The notes below the pieces were generated by a model. That model did no database searches. It had not been told where the DNA came from and saw only the letters and a program-made list of their open reading frames with translations. A stretch of DNA of 64,000 nucleotides from Nocardioides dokdonensis FR1436 (GTDB lineage: Bacteria > Actinomycetota > Actinomycetes > Propionibacteriales > Nocardioidaceae), in assembly GCF_001653335.1 (NCBI RefSeq), contig NZ_CP015079.1:1364001-1428000 (forward strand), in the 5' to 3' direction. Each line of letters opens with the position of its first letter. Position 1 is the stretch's first letter. The position numbers and the translations under genes were made by a program. Of this stretch, positions 18,062 through 25,387 are shown piece by piece.

Positions 18062-19236
18062 GACAGCGGCTCGCTGGCCCAGGCGCGGATCTCGGCGTCG
18101 TGCTGGCCGAGCGTGGGCGGGGCCTGGTGGGTCGCGCGGCCGCCGGAGTAGGGCTGGTCGTCGAACCGGATCGGGGACCCCGGGAGCTGCAGCGACCCCT
18201 GGGTCGCGTGCTCGACGTCGAGGAGCAGGCCCTGGGAGCGGGTCTGCTCCCAGCTGTAGACGTCGTCGATCGAGCGCACCTTGCCCGAGGGGATCCCGGC
18301 CCCGGCGAACAGCTCGAGCCAGTGCTCGGCCGGCTGCTGGGCGAAGACCTCCTCGATCACGGCGGTCAGCTCCTCGCGGTGCCCGACCCGGTCGCCGTTG
18401 GTGGCGAAGCGCGGGTCGTCGACGTCGATCCCGGCCGCGGCGGCGAAGGAGCGCCACAGCGTCTCGGAGCCGCAGGCGATCTGGACCGGCGAGGTGGCGG
18501 TGTGGAACAGCCCGTACGGCGCGATGGAGGGGTGGTGCGGACCGGACATCCCGGGCACCTCCTTGGCGACCGTCCAGCGGGTGCCCTGGAAGGCGTGCAC
18601 GCCGACGACGCTGGCCAGCAGCGAGGTGCGCACCACCCGGCCGCGACCCGTGCGGGAGCGCTCGTGCAGCGCGGCGAGGACGCCGTACGCGCCGTTCATC
18701 CCCGCGAGCAGGTCCGCGATCGGTACGCCGACCTTGGTCGGCTGGTCGGGGTCGCTGCCGGTGATGCTCATCAGGCCGCCCTCACCCTGGGCGATCTGGT
18801 CGTAGCCGGCGCGGGTGGCCTCGGGCCCGTCGTGGCCGAACCCGGTGATCGAGAGCAGGATCAGGCGCGGGTTGAGCTCGTGGAGCCGGTCGAGGCCGAA
18901 GCCGAGCCGCTCGAGCACGCCTACCCGGAAGTTCTCCATGAGCACGTCGCTGCGACGCACGAGCCCGGCGAGGACCTCGCGGTCCTCCTCGGTCTTGAGG
19001 TCGAGGACGACCGACTCCTTGTTGCGGTTGGCGGCCAGGAAGTAGGTCGACTCGCGCTCGTCGCCCTCGCCGATGAAGGGCGGGCCCCAGCCGCGGGTGT
19101 CGTCACCGGCCGGGCTCTCGACCTTGATCACCCGGGCACCCATGTCGCCGAGCATCATCGCGGCGTGCGGGCCGGCGAGGGCGCGGGTCAGGTCGAGCAC
19201 GACGAGGTCGTCAAGGGGTGCCGAGTGCGGGTCCAT
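18058..19236 (-). CDS. CaiB/BaiF family III CoA-transferase
   Basis: Family III CoA-transferase, 392 residues, normal size. Marks are LAGPHAAMMLGDMGARVIKVE at about residues 20-40, SVVLDLKTEEDREVL, and the segment VGVPIADLLAG near residue 170, whose Asp is the catalytic carboxylate that forms the CoA anhydride. It moves CoA to a carboxylic acid. It heads a two-gene operon with the fused carboxyltransferase, and its promoter carries the perfect regulon dyad at 19272. Malonate is the proposed acceptor, inferred from the barbiturase/amidase genes. ATG at 19236 follows a TAGCGT -10 by 6 nt. Confidence 0.92.
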   Translation of the reverse strand: MDPHSAPLDDLVVLDLTRALAGPHAAMMLGDMGARVIKVESPAGDDTRGWGPPFIGEGDERESTYFLAANRNKESVVLDLKTEEDREVLAGLVRRSDVLMENFRVGVLERLGFGLDRLHELNPRLILLSITGFGHDGPEATRAGYDQIAQGEGGLMSITGSDPDQPTKVGVPIADLLAGMNGAYGVLAALHERSRTGRGRVVRTSLLASVVGVHAFQGTRWTVAKEVPGMSGPHHPSIAPYGLFHTATSPVQIACGSETLWRSFAAAAGIDVDDPRFATNGDRVGHREELTAVIEEVFAQQPAEHWLELFAGAGIPSGKVRSIDDVYSWEQTRSQGLLLDVEHATQGSLQLPGSPIRFDDQPYSGGRATHQAPPTLGQHDAEIRAWASEPLS

Positions 19237-19242
19237 GGCCGC

Positions 19243-19248
19243 ACGCTA
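19243..19248 (-). promoter_or_regulatory. -10 hexamer (leaderless), CoA-transferase operon
   Basis: TAGCGT on the minus strand, 6 nt before the ATG at 19236 and 23 nt from the dyad at 19272-19286. Confidence 0.55.
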
Positions 19249-19271
19249 GCCCTGTGTCGAACCGGCCCCTA

Positions 19272-19286
19272 TGGCACCACTTGCCA
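19272..19286 (-). promoter_or_regulatory. perfect candidate PucR operator, CoA-transferase promoter
   Basis: TGGCACCACTTGCCA is a perfect TGGCA-N5-TGCCA dyad. It is positioned at about -36 to -50 relative to the leaderless start, just upstream of the -35 position. No clear second site is seen 32 nt further away. Confidence 0.65.
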
Positions 19287-19321
19287 ACGCCAGCCCGTGG
19301 TTGTTGTGGTGCAGGTGGACC

Positions 19322-20161
19322 TCAGGTGTCGCGCACGCAGCGCAGGACGACCACCGGGTGGGCCAGCAGCAGGGCGCGGGGGTCGGAGGCCGGCAGGGCG
19401 ACCGCGGCCAGGAAGACCAGGGCCGCTCGGCGCACCTGGGCGGTCAGGCGGGCCTGCGTGGTGAAGTCGAGGACGTCGGGCTCGGCGTCGGTGAGGTCCA
19501 GCACGGCGTCGAGGCAGACGGTGGAGCCCGGTGGCAGACCGGCCTCGGTGAGACCCACCTCGACATCCTCGCTGAACCACTGCGGACGCCCCTCGACGGG
19601 CGGTGCGAGGGCGGCGACGAGTCGGTTGAGCGGGCCCTGCGTGGCAGTGAGCACGAGCAGCTCCCCACCCGGCCGCAGCCGCCGGTACGCCGCCCGCAGC
19701 GCCGCGGCCACGTCGGGCACGTAGTACATGGACTGCACGAACAGCACCACGTCGAACGTCTCGTCGCCCAGCGGGGCGGCCTCGGCCGCGGTCTCGTGCA
19801 CCACGACGTCGAGACGGGTGCCGAGGGCGCCCAGCCGGTCGGCGAAGGCGCGCGCGCTGCCGGCGTACGGCTCGACCCCGACGTAGCGCACCGGGCCGGG
19901 GCCCTCGAGCAGCGTCGCGGCCACGAGGGCGTCGACCGAGCCGTCGCCGCAGCCGAGCGACAGCACGGAGACCGGCCCGACGGCGCGGGGCCGCAGGAGG
20001 GAGCACAGGTGCTCCTGGATGAGCCGGCGCTGGTCGGAGCGGGCCTCGAACGAGGCGTGGGCGAGGGCGTAGCCCTCGGGCTCGAGCCCGGGGAGCGCGC
20101 TGCTGCCGAGCGCCGTGCGGACGTGGTGGAGGAGCTGGTCGGCGGTGGCGGTGATGGTCAC
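19322..20161 (-). CDS. class I SAM-dependent methyltransferase
   Basis: A 279-residue Rossmann methyltransferase. Motif I is VLSLGCGDGSVDAL near residue 55, followed by VRYVGVEPYAGSARAF (acidic residue for SAM ribose) and FDVVLFVQSMYYVPDVAAALRAAYRRLRPGG (motifs IV-V; quoted landmarks FDVVLF and LRPGG). GTG at 20161 is chosen over upstream in-frame starts because GGGAG lies just upstream and the preceding 48 codons overlap the divergent promoter and look non-coding. Substrate unknown. It stands alone, divergent from the SDR gene. Confidence 0.8.
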   Translation of the reverse strand: MTITATADQLLHHVRTALGSSALPGLEPEGYALAHASFEARSDQRRLIQEHLCSLLRPRAVGPVSVLSLGCGDGSVDALVAATLLEGPGPVRYVGVEPYAGSARAFADRLGALGTRLDVVVHETAAEAAPLGDETFDVVLFVQSMYYVPDVAAALRAAYRRLRPGGELLVLTATQGPLNRLVAALAPPVEGRPQWFSEDVEVGLTEAGLPPGSTVCLDAVLDLTDAEPDVLDFTTQARLTAQVRRAALVFLAAVALPASDPRALLLAHPVVVLRCVRDT

Positions 20162-20290
20162 GGGACTCCCGGTGCACGGTGGCGAGGACTGTGTCGGTCC
20201 TCGGTGCCGAGTCAACCACGGCCCGCCGCCGACGGCCGTCAGCCCGGTGGTCTGCGGGCAGGGGTGAGCGGCGCCGCCGACCCGCCTGCC

Positions 20291-20296
20291 TAGGGT
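20291..20296 (+). promoter_or_regulatory. -10 hexamer (leaderless), SDR gene
   Basis: TAGGGT ends 7 nt before the ATG at 20304. Confidence 0.5.
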
Positions 20297-20303
20297 CGAG
20301 GTC

Positions 20304-21287
20304 ATGGACTCCTCCTCGCTGCTCGCCCGCGCCGTCGACGCGACCCTGGACCGCTCGGTGGTGCTGGGCTACACCTCCATCGGCTCCGGAGTACGCCGGA
20401 AGTTCTGGCCGGCCGATCCCGCGCCCGGATCGCTGGTGGGCAAGCGGGTGCTGGTGACCGGGGCGACCTCGGGCATCGGGGAGGCGATGGCGCGCTCGTT
20501 CCTCGACCTGGGGGCCACGGTGCACCTGCTGGGCCGCAACCCCGACAAGGTGGCCGACTACGCCCGCGACCTGCGCCTCGAGGTGCCCAACGCCGACATC
20601 GTGGAGGAGGTCTGCGACCTCAGCGACCTCGACGCGGTGCGCGCCTTCAGCACCGACCTGGCCGGCCGCGTCGACGCGCTGCACGGGCTGGTGCACAACG
20701 CCGGCGTGATGCCCCCCGAGCGCGTCGAGAGCGCCCAGGGCCACGAGATGGCGCTGGCCGCGCACGTGCTCGGGCCGCACCTGATGACCCACCTGCTGCG
20801 CGAGCGGCTCACGGCCGGGCCGGGCTCCGTGGTGTGGATGAGCTCGGGCGGGATGTACGGCTCGGGGCTGCGCACCCGCGACGACGCCGACATCGAGTAC
20901 CGCCGCGGTGAGTACAAGGGCGTCCAGGCCTACGCCCGCACCAAGCGGATGCAGGTCGTGCTGGCCGACGCCTGGGCCACCGAGCTGGCCGGCACCGGCG
21001 TCAAGGTCGAGAGCATGCACCCGGGCTGGGTGCGCACCCCCGGCGTCACCGAGAGCCTGCCGACCTTCAACAAGGTCCTCGGCAAGGTGCTGCGCGAGCC
21101 CGAGGACGGTGCCGACACCGCGGTGTGGCTGGTGGCGACCCGGCCCACCTCCGAGCACCAGCACTTCTGGCACGACCGGGCCCAGCGGCCCACGACCTTC
21201 GGCTGGCAGCGCCAGCAGGATCCCGACCTGCGCGCCCGCCTGCTCGAGTACGTCGCCACCGTCACCGCGACGCCCCGGTTGCGCTGA
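20304..21287 (+). CDS. short-chain dehydrogenase/reductase (DHRS12-like)
   Basis: SDR of 327 residues with an N-terminal extension of about 45 residues. The cofactor motif is VTGATSGIGEAMA (about 49-61), NAGV near 131 and the catalytic Tyr-Lys as YARTK near 212; a Ser in MSSGG near 177 completes the triad. The overall form matches the dehydrogenase/reductase member-12-like group. ATG at 20304 is supported by a leaderless -10 hexamer. Its last codons and stop form the first copy of a 21-bp direct repeat (21269-21289), so the adjacent block may have inserted at its 3' end. Confidence 0.85.
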   Translation: MDSSSLLARAVDATLDRSVVLGYTSIGSGVRRKFWPADPAPGSLVGKRVLVTGATSGIGEAMARSFLDLGATVHLLGRNPDKVADYARDLRLEVPNADIVEEVCDLSDLDAVRAFSTDLAGRVDALHGLVHNAGVMPPERVESAQGHEMALAAHVLGPHLMTHLLRERLTAGPGSVVWMSSGGMYGSGLRTRDDADIEYRRGEYKGVQAYARTKRMQVVLADAWATELAGTGVKVESMHPGWVRTPGVTESLPTFNKVLGKVLREPEDGADTAVWLVATRPTSEHQHFWHDRAQRPTTFGWQRQQDPDLRARLLEYVATVTATPRLR

Positions 21288-21289
21288 GC
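21269..21289. repeat. 21-bp direct repeat, left copy
   Basis: Begins GACGCCCCGG and ends TTGCGCTGAGC, covering the SDR stop codon. An identical 21-mer lies at 25340-25360, immediately after the last gene of the DUF4129/MoxR/DUF58 block. Flanking bases differ on both sides. Confidence 0.75.
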
Positions 21290-21343
21290 GGCTGGCCCGT
21301 CCTGCCCCCGGCCGGGAGGCTCGACCAGCGCAGCGAGCGCCGC

Positions 21344-21349
21344 TAGGTT
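21344..21349 (+). promoter_or_regulatory. -10 hexamer (leaderless), DUF4129/MoxR operon
   Basis: TAGGTT ends 6 nt before the ATG at 21356. Confidence 0.5.
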
Positions 21350-21355
21350 CGATGT

Positions 21356-22093
21356 ATGGAGTCTCGGCGCACCTCCGGCGGGGCGGCGCGCGCGGCTGTC
21401 GTCGCCGTGGTGGGCTGCACCGTGCTGGTGCTCCTGCTGGCGGTGTGGGCGGCCTCCATCGGGCCGGGCGAGGTGCTGAGAGGCGAGGGGCCCGACCGGG
21501 TCACGCTCCCGTCCGCGCCGCAGACGACCCCCTCGGTCGACGGGATGCTCGGACCCCTGTCGGAGGGGACCCGGCCCGGTCCCGATGAGCAGTCCCCGCT
21601 GCTGGCGGTGCTGGCCGGCGTGCTGATGCTCGGTGCTGGCGTGGCGCTGGCCGTCGTCCTGGGCCTGGGCGCGCGCCACCTGTGGCGGCTTCGCCCCGCC
21701 GCGGCTGCGCCGAGCGACCACGTGGAGTTCGACGTGCTCGAGCCTCCCTCGCGGGCGGTGATCGGAGAGGCGCTGGCTCGTGACGCAGAGGAGCGACGCA
21801 GGGCCCTGGCGCAGGGATCCCCGAGGAACGCGATCGTCGCCTGCTGGCAACGCTTCGAGGACCGCGCGGCCGATCTCGGCGTGCACCCGAGGGCGTCGGA
21901 GACATCGACGGAGTTCGCACGCCGGGTGCTGGAGCTGTCCGGCGCGGACGCCGCCACGGTGAGCGCCCTGGCCGAGGGGTTCCGCGAGGCACGGTTCAGC
22001 CGGCACGAGATCGGCGAGGACGCGCGGGCGCGAGCGATCGCCCTGTGGGAGGACCTGGACTCGGTCCTCGTCGGGCGGGGGGAGCGGTCGTGA
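21356..22093 (+). CDS. DUF4129-domain membrane protein
   Basis: A 245-residue protein with a transmembrane helix at about 12-32 and another at about 80-105. A cytoplasmic C-terminal domain (about 125-240) has the DUF4129 pattern: PRNAIVACWQRFEDRAADLGV, ETSTEFARRVL and FREARFSRHEIGEDAR. DUF4129 proteins accompany MoxR ATPases and DUF58 proteins in envelope-associated complexes of unknown biochemistry. First gene of a five-gene operon with 4-base overlaps. ATG is supported by a leaderless hexamer. Confidence 0.85.
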   Translation: MESRRTSGGAARAAVVAVVGCTVLVLLLAVWAASIGPGEVLRGEGPDRVTLPSAPQTTPSVDGMLGPLSEGTRPGPDEQSPLLAVLAGVLMLGAGVALAVVLGLGARHLWRLRPAAAAPSDHVEFDVLEPPSRAVIGEALARDAEERRRALAQGSPRNAIVACWQRFEDRAADLGVHPRASETSTEFARRVLELSGADAATVSALAEGFREARFSRHEIGEDARARAIALWEDLDSVLVGRGERS

Positions 22094-22557
22094 GGCGTCG
22101 CTGGGGGCTGCGCACAGGCGCAGCGGCCGTCGGAGTCGCCGTGCTGGCGATCGCGCTGCAGGTCAGTGGGTTCGAGCCGGACCTCCTGCGTCTGGCTCTG
22201 GTGTGCGGGGCGTGCGCGGGCGCCTCGTGGGTCATCATCGACGTGCTCGTGGACGCCGGCCCCGGATGGGGGATCCGCGTCGAACCGTCGGTGGCCGCGC
22301 CCGGCGCGGACAGGCGGCTCTCCACCTACCAGCGGATGCTCGACAACCACCTCCAGGCGACGGACCCGGACGCCAGCGTGCGTGACGCCCTCGAGCGGCT
22401 GGCGCGCCGCGCGCTCGCCCAGCGCCACCACGTGGCGTGGGAGGCAGCCGCCCGCAAGCGGGTCCACCCCGAGCTGCTGGCCGTGCTGGACGCCGCGCCA
22501 CGCCGTATGAGCCCGGCCGAGATCGACCGCTGCATCCACCACATCGAGGAGATCTGA
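22090..22557 (+). CDS. small two-helix membrane protein of MoxR operon
   Basis: A 155-residue protein. Two hydrophobic helices lie at about residues 8-25 and 30-52 and the soluble C-terminal half is charged. GTG at 22090 overlaps the previous stop (GTGA). The gene ends 2 nt before the MoxR start. No named family was recognised, but small two-helix proteins at this position are common in DUF4129-MoxR-DUF58 operons. Confidence 0.75.
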   Translation: MRRRWGLRTGAAAVGVAVLAIALQVSGFEPDLLRLALVCGACAGASWVIIDVLVDAGPGWGIRVEPSVAAPGADRRLSTYQRMLDNHLQATDPDASVRDALERLARRALAQRHHVAWEAAARKRVHPELLAVLDAAPRRMSPAEIDRCIHHIEEI

Positions 22558-22559
22558 GC

Positions 22560-23543
22560 ATGCCGGCACCGATGTCCGTCCACGAGACCAGCCGCCGCGC
22601 GGGTGACGTCCTCGCTGAGGTCGAGCGCATCATCATCGGCAAGCACGACCAGCTGGAGATTGTGCTGGCCGGGCTGCTGGCCAAGGGCCACGTCCTCCTG
22701 GAGGACGTCCCGGGCCTCGGCAAGACCTTGGCGGCGCGGTGCCTTGCCCTGGCGCTGGGCCTGGACTTCGCCCGGGCCCAGTTCACGCCGGACCTGCTGC
22801 CGGCCGACCTCACGGGTTCCTTCATCTACGACCAGGGGCGCGGCGAGTTCGAGTTCCGCCGCGGGCCGGTGTTCACGGGGTTGCTGCTGGCCGACGAGAT
22901 CAACCGGACCCCGCCCAAGACCCAGTCGGCGCTGCTGGAGGCCATGCAGGAGCACCAGGTGAGCGTCGAGGGGCAGACCTTCGCCCTGCCGGACCCCTTC
23001 CACGTCCTGGCAACGGCCAACCCCATCGAGTACGAGGGCACCTACCCGCTGCCCGAGGCGCAGCTGGACCGGTTCCTGCTGCGCGTCTCCTTCGGCTACC
23101 CCACCCACGCCGAGGAGTACGCCGTGCTGGCCGGTCGGCTCGACCGGCGCCAGGAGGAGGTGACCCTGGACCCGATCACCGACGCCGCCGGCCTGCGTGC
23201 CATGCAGGCCGCCGTGGAGACCGTCGCCGTGGACGAGAGCGTCGGGCGCTACTGCGTGGCGCTGGCTGCAGCGACCCGGTCGCACCCGCAGGTGCTCACC
23301 GGCGCGTCGCCCCGCGGGTCCCTGGGCCTGGTCCTGACGGCGCGGGCACTGGCCGTGCTGCGCGGGCGGGACTACGTCACCCCCGAGGACGTCAAGGCGG
23401 TCGCCGGTCCGGTGCTCGCCCACCGGATCACGCTGCGGCCCGAGCTGTGGATGTCGGACGCCTCGGCGGCCCAGGTCGTCTCGGCAGTGCTGTCCACGGT
23501 GGCAACCCCTGCCACCCTGGAGACATCGGTCGGTGGGGCGTGA
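22560..23543 (+). CDS. MoxR-family AAA+ ATPase
   Basis: MoxR ATPase of 327 residues. The Walker A region reads VLLEDVPGLGKTLAA (about 46-60), Walker B is GLLLADEINRTPPKTQSALLEAM (landmark LLADEINR), and sensor 1 is VLATANPIEYEGTYPLPEAQLDRF (landmark ATANP). These ATPases act as chaperones that assemble or activate partners, often with VWA or DUF58 proteins. ATG at 22560; the stop overlaps the DUF58 GTG at 23540. Promoter and partners are shared with the DUF4129 gene. Confidence 0.95.
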   Translation: MPAPMSVHETSRRAGDVLAEVERIIIGKHDQLEIVLAGLLAKGHVLLEDVPGLGKTLAARCLALALGLDFARAQFTPDLLPADLTGSFIYDQGRGEFEFRRGPVFTGLLLADEINRTPPKTQSALLEAMQEHQVSVEGQTFALPDPFHVLATANPIEYEGTYPLPEAQLDRFLLRVSFGYPTHAEEYAVLAGRLDRRQEEVTLDPITDAAGLRAMQAAVETVAVDESVGRYCVALAAATRSHPQVLTGASPRGSLGLVLTARALAVLRGRDYVTPEDVKAVAGPVLAHRITLRPELWMSDASAAQVVSAVLSTVATPATLETSVGGA

Positions 23544-24829
23544 GCCGATGGCGCGTCACCGCCTCCTTGGGGAGAGCGGCCCTCGTCGCGTCCACGGGCA
23601 CGGCGCTCGCCGTGCTGCTGGGTGACCCGGTGCTGGTGGTGCTGGTCGCGCCGCTCGCCCTGTGCGCCGCCCTGGGGTTGCTGCGGGCCACCCGCTCGAC
23701 GCCCACGGCCCGCGTCCAGCTCGACCACCAGGTGCTGCACGAGGGCCAGGGCACGACGTCGCGGCTGACGCTGACTGGCGCGGACGCGGCCGAGCACGTC
23801 GCCCGGGTCAGCGGGCGGACGCCGTACGTCGCGTTGCATCCGGCGCACGGCGTCGTCGGGACGCTGTGGCAGCCGGGTCGGGGGCTCGACCTCGAGGTCA
23901 GCCCTCGACGGTGGGGGCTGCGTGCGCCGGCCGAGGAGAAGGTGGCCCTCACCACGGCGTGGGGCGGCTGGCGCTGGGGGCCGGTTCCGGTCGTCGCCTC
24001 GTCCCTCCGGGTCCTCCCGGATCCGGCAGCCTTCGACTCGCGCGCCGAGATGCCCCAGCCCCTCGGTCTGGTCGGGACGCACCGGTCCGCGCGGGTGGGC
24101 GCCGGCTCCGAGCTCGCGGGCATCCGGGCCTTCCGGGCCGGGGACAGGCTGCGCCGGGTCGACTGGCGGGTCACGCTGCGTACTGGCGAGCTGCACGTCG
24201 TCTCCACCCGCAGCGAGGAGGACAGCGCCGTGCTGCTCGTGGTCGACGCGCTCGCCGACCACGGCCGTTCCGGCGGCTTCGGGGCCGAGGAGAGCAGCCT
24301 GGACCTCAGCGTCCGGGCCGCTGCCGCGGTCGCCCGCCACGTGGGGCGGACCGGGGACCGGGTGGGGCTGCGCGTGATCGGGCCGGCCGCAGGCTCCGTC
24401 GGCTACGGGTCCGGTGAGCGTCATCAGCAGCGGATCCTCACGGCCCTCGCGGGGGTGCGGCCCAGTCGGTCCACGGAGGTGGAGGCCGATCGTCTGCGCC
24501 TGCGGGTCACGCCCGGCACGGTGGTCGTCATCCTCTCGCCCATGCTCGACGACCTGGTGTCCACGCTCACCGCGACCCTCACCAGCCGCGGACTGCCGAC
24601 GCTCGTCGTCGACACCCTGCCTCGCCGTCTGGTCGGCACCGGTCCCGACGCCGTCGGTGCGGTCGAGAGGCTAGCCTGGCGGATGCGCCGGATCGAGCGG
24701 GACCTGCTCCTCGCCGACGTCGAGACACGGGGGTGCCCCGTGGTGCCGTGGCGCGGGCCCGGGACCCTCGACGAGGTGCTCCGAGGCTTCGCCCGGGCGG
24801 CCCGGACGCCGCGGGTGGTCGCGCGATGA
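23540..24829 (+). CDS. DUF58 domain-containing protein
   Basis: A 429-residue protein with two N-terminal membrane helices (about 8-48) and a DUF58 core marked by GSELAGIRAFRAGDRLRRVDWRVTLRTGELHV (landmarks RAFRAGDRLRRVDW and TGELHV) at about 190-220. A VWA-like fold follows (LLVVDALADHG). DUF58 proteins pair with MoxR. GTG at 23540 overlaps the MoxR stop; its own stop overlaps the next ATG (24826). The transglutaminase-like gene often found next in such operons is absent. Confidence 0.92.
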   Translation: MSRWRVTASLGRAALVASTGTALAVLLGDPVLVVLVAPLALCAALGLLRATRSTPTARVQLDHQVLHEGQGTTSRLTLTGADAAEHVARVSGRTPYVALHPAHGVVGTLWQPGRGLDLEVSPRRWGLRAPAEEKVALTTAWGGWRWGPVPVVASSLRVLPDPAAFDSRAEMPQPLGLVGTHRSARVGAGSELAGIRAFRAGDRLRRVDWRVTLRTGELHVVSTRSEEDSAVLLVVDALADHGRSGGFGAEESSLDLSVRAAAAVARHVGRTGDRVGLRVIGPAAGSVGYGSGERHQQRILTALAGVRPSRSTEVEADRLRLRVTPGTVVVILSPMLDDLVSTLTATLTSRGLPTLVVDTLPRRLVGTGPDAVGAVERLAWRMRRIERDLLLADVETRGCPVVPWRGPGTLDEVLRGFARAARTPRVVAR

Positions 24830-25341
24830 CCCCGTTCGTCGGCCGTCTCAGCGCCGGCCAGTGGGTCGTCCGGGCCCTCGTGGCCGTGCTGCCGACCGCG
24901 GCGGGGCTGTGCACCCTGGGTGCCGGGGAGGCGCCCAGCGCGTGGTTCGTCGCCCTCGTGCTCGTCCTCGGCGTGGGCTGGGCGGTCTTCCCCGAGTCGG
25001 CCGCCGGCGCCACGGTGCTCGTGCTCGTCATCGCCTGGTGGGGCATCGGTCTGCGGGACGGCCTCGACCCCTGGGCGTTGCCGGCGGCCCTCGCGCTGCT
25101 CACGGCGCACGTCGCGGCCACGATCGCGGCGTACGGACCTGCCGGCATGCCCGTCGATCCGGCGCTGGCCCGGCTCTGGGCCCGCCGGGCCGGGCTCGTC
25201 TACCTGGCGGCTCCACTCACCTTCGCCCTGGCCGTGGCTGTGCGCGACGTCGCACCGCCTGCTGGCATCTGGGTCGCAGGACTCGCCGCCGTGCTGGGCG
25301 CCAGCACCGTGGCGTCGGTGCTCCTCACGCAGCGTGACTGA
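24826..25341 (+). CDS. integral membrane protein, last gene of MoxR/DUF58 block
   Basis: A 171-residue polytopic protein with about five hydrophobic segments (residues ~12-30, 38-55, 60-78, 85-103 and 125-165). No catalytic motif or named family was recognised. It sits where a larger transglutaminase-domain membrane protein is often encoded, so it may be a reduced relative or an unrelated subunit. ATG at 24826 overlaps the DUF58 stop. The right copy of the 21-bp direct repeat begins at the base before its stop codon's last base. Confidence 0.7.
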   Translation: MTPFVGRLSAGQWVVRALVAVLPTAAGLCTLGAGEAPSAWFVALVLVLGVGWAVFPESAAGATVLVLVIAWWGIGLRDGLDPWALPAALALLTAHVAATIAAYGPAGMPVDPALARLWARRAGLVYLAAPLTFALAVAVRDVAPPAGIWVAGLAAVLGASTVASVLLTQRD

Positions 25342-25360
25342 CGCCCCGGTTGCGCTGAGC
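25340..25360. repeat. 21-bp direct repeat, right copy
   Basis: Identical to 21269-21289, same orientation. In the left copy the sequence encodes the SDR C-terminus; here it is non-coding apart from the overlapped stop. It looks like a duplicated gene 3' end left by an insertion of about 4.07 kb. Confidence 0.75.
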
Positions 25361-25375
25361 CCACCGGGCGGTCCG

Positions 25376-25381
25376 GATACT
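25376..25381 (+). promoter_or_regulatory. -10 hexamer (leaderless), membrane protein gene at 25388
   Basis: GATACT ends 6 nt before the GTG at 25388. It differs from TANNNT at the first base. Confidence 0.35.
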
Positions 25382-25387
25382 GGTCGG

